From Paenibacillus chondroitinus NBRC 15376 (GTDB lineage: Bacteria > Bacillota > Bacilli > Paenibacillales > NBRC-103111), in NCBI RefSeq assembly GCF_004000765.1, contig NZ_BILW01000015.1, positions 1 to 64,000 of the forward strand: a stretch of DNA of 64,000 bases, in the 5' to 3' direction. The position numbers and the translations under genes are program-made. Positions 63,762 through 64,000 of the stretch are shown piece by piece. The number at the start of each line of letters is the position of its first letter. Position 1 is the first letter of the stretch. The notes beneath the pieces were generated by a model, which saw nothing but the letters and a program-made list of their open reading frames with translations, was not told where the DNA came from and did no database searches.

Positions 63762-64000
63762 ATGAAGCAACTTATAATTCACTGCGCACCGGAGCTTACA
63801 CAAGCGGCATTGCTGGAAGAAGGTCGCCTTGTTGAGTATGATTCGCAGTATCCGCTTGATTCCCAAAGAGCAGGCAGCATCTACATGGGTCGCATCGTCA
63901 ACGTACTTCCCGGCATGCAGGCGGCATTTGTCGATATTGGACTTGCGAAAAATGCCTTTCTTTATATAGACGATCTCCTCCCTGTCCATTTGGACAAGCA
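63762..64000 (+). CDS. rng: RNase G/E family ribonuclease, N-terminal part, cut by window edge
   Basis: The visible 79 residues match the S1-domain start of Rne/Rng endoribonucleases, which cut single-stranded RNA. The opening MKQLIIHCAPELTQAALLEE is followed by GSIYMGRIVNVLPGMQAAFV and DIGLAKNAFLYIDDL. GAGGTG lies before ATG 63762. It follows spoIVFB by 23 bp. The catalytic part is outside the window. Confidence 0.9.
   Translation, partial: MKQLIIHCAPELTQAALLEEGRLVEYDSQYPLDSQRAGSIYMGRIVNVLPGMQAAFVDIGLAKNAFLYIDDLLPVHLDK

Noticed and set aside
1..64000. CRISPR array, prophage, insertion sequence, toxin-antitoxin or defence island
   Set aside because: No regular repeat-spacer arrays, transposase or integrase genes, or defence-type domains are visible. 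Nearly all genes have core or envelope and sporulation roles.

Overview
The window is a stretch of chromosome from a Gram-positive, endospore-forming bacterium, most likely Paenibacillus or a close relative. The evidence is strong AGGAGG-type ribosome binding sites with many TTG and GTG starts, S-layer homology domains, sporulation genes (gerE, gerM, spoVID, a spoIIB-like SPOR gene, spoIVFA/spoIVFB), and gene order that follows Bacillus subtilis from the ysoA-like gene through tig, clpX, lonB, lonA, engB, the hem genes, valS, folC, maf, radC, mreBCD, minCD and spoIVFAB. No insertion sequence, prophage or CRISPR array was seen. The genus is an inference from synteny and protein style, not from a search.

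Region 1 (1-14400) is the more variable part. It begins with a truncated Lhr-type helicase on the minus strand, then an SLH protein carrying five exact 219-bp repeats, a small MerR-like DNA-binding protein, gerE with a good sigma-K promoter, a DUF6483-like gene, a methyltransferase, a GC-rich metallo-beta-lactamase-fold hydrolase, a long PgpA/YutG-type protein, gerM-rph-rdgB, asnB, an unrecognised small protein, two very small genes and tRNA-Arg(UCU). Two intergenic gaps here hold sister copies of a ~176-bp nested palindromic element with fixed 50- and 75-bp geometry.

Region 2 (14400-26750) is the protein quality-control block: ysoA-like, trigger factor, ClpP, ClpX, LonB, LonA and the ribosome-assembly GTPase EngB. 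IspG and two cell-wall proteins (a YibQ-type deacetylase and a CwlD-like amidase) are inserted into the ancestral order.

Region 3 (26950-41400) holds an unrecognised gene, speD, an unrecognised membrane-anchored protein and a near-complete tetrapyrrole cluster. This is hemA-hemX-sirC-hemC-cobA/hemD-hemB, then hemE-hemH-hemY, then hemL after a convergent Crp/Fnr gene. Together they make coproheme and siroheme from glutamyl-tRNA; only the final coproheme decarboxylase (ChdC/HemQ) is absent.

Region 4 (41400-55800) includes a phosphodiester glycosidase with a Thr/Pro-rich tail, a 37-residue membrane peptide coupled to an RluA-type pseudouridine synthase, spoVID, a T-box leader with valS, folC, murC, a SPOR protein, an SLH-anchored amidase, a DUF4321 gene, maf and an Rrf2 regulator with an operator-like palindrome. 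Region 5 (55850-64000) is the shape, division and sporulation run radC, mreBCD, minCD, rodA, spoIVFA, spoIVFB and the start of rng. Most of the window is ordinary core genome. The least explained items are the nested palindromes, the small MerR-like regulator with its palindrome, and the very small genes.
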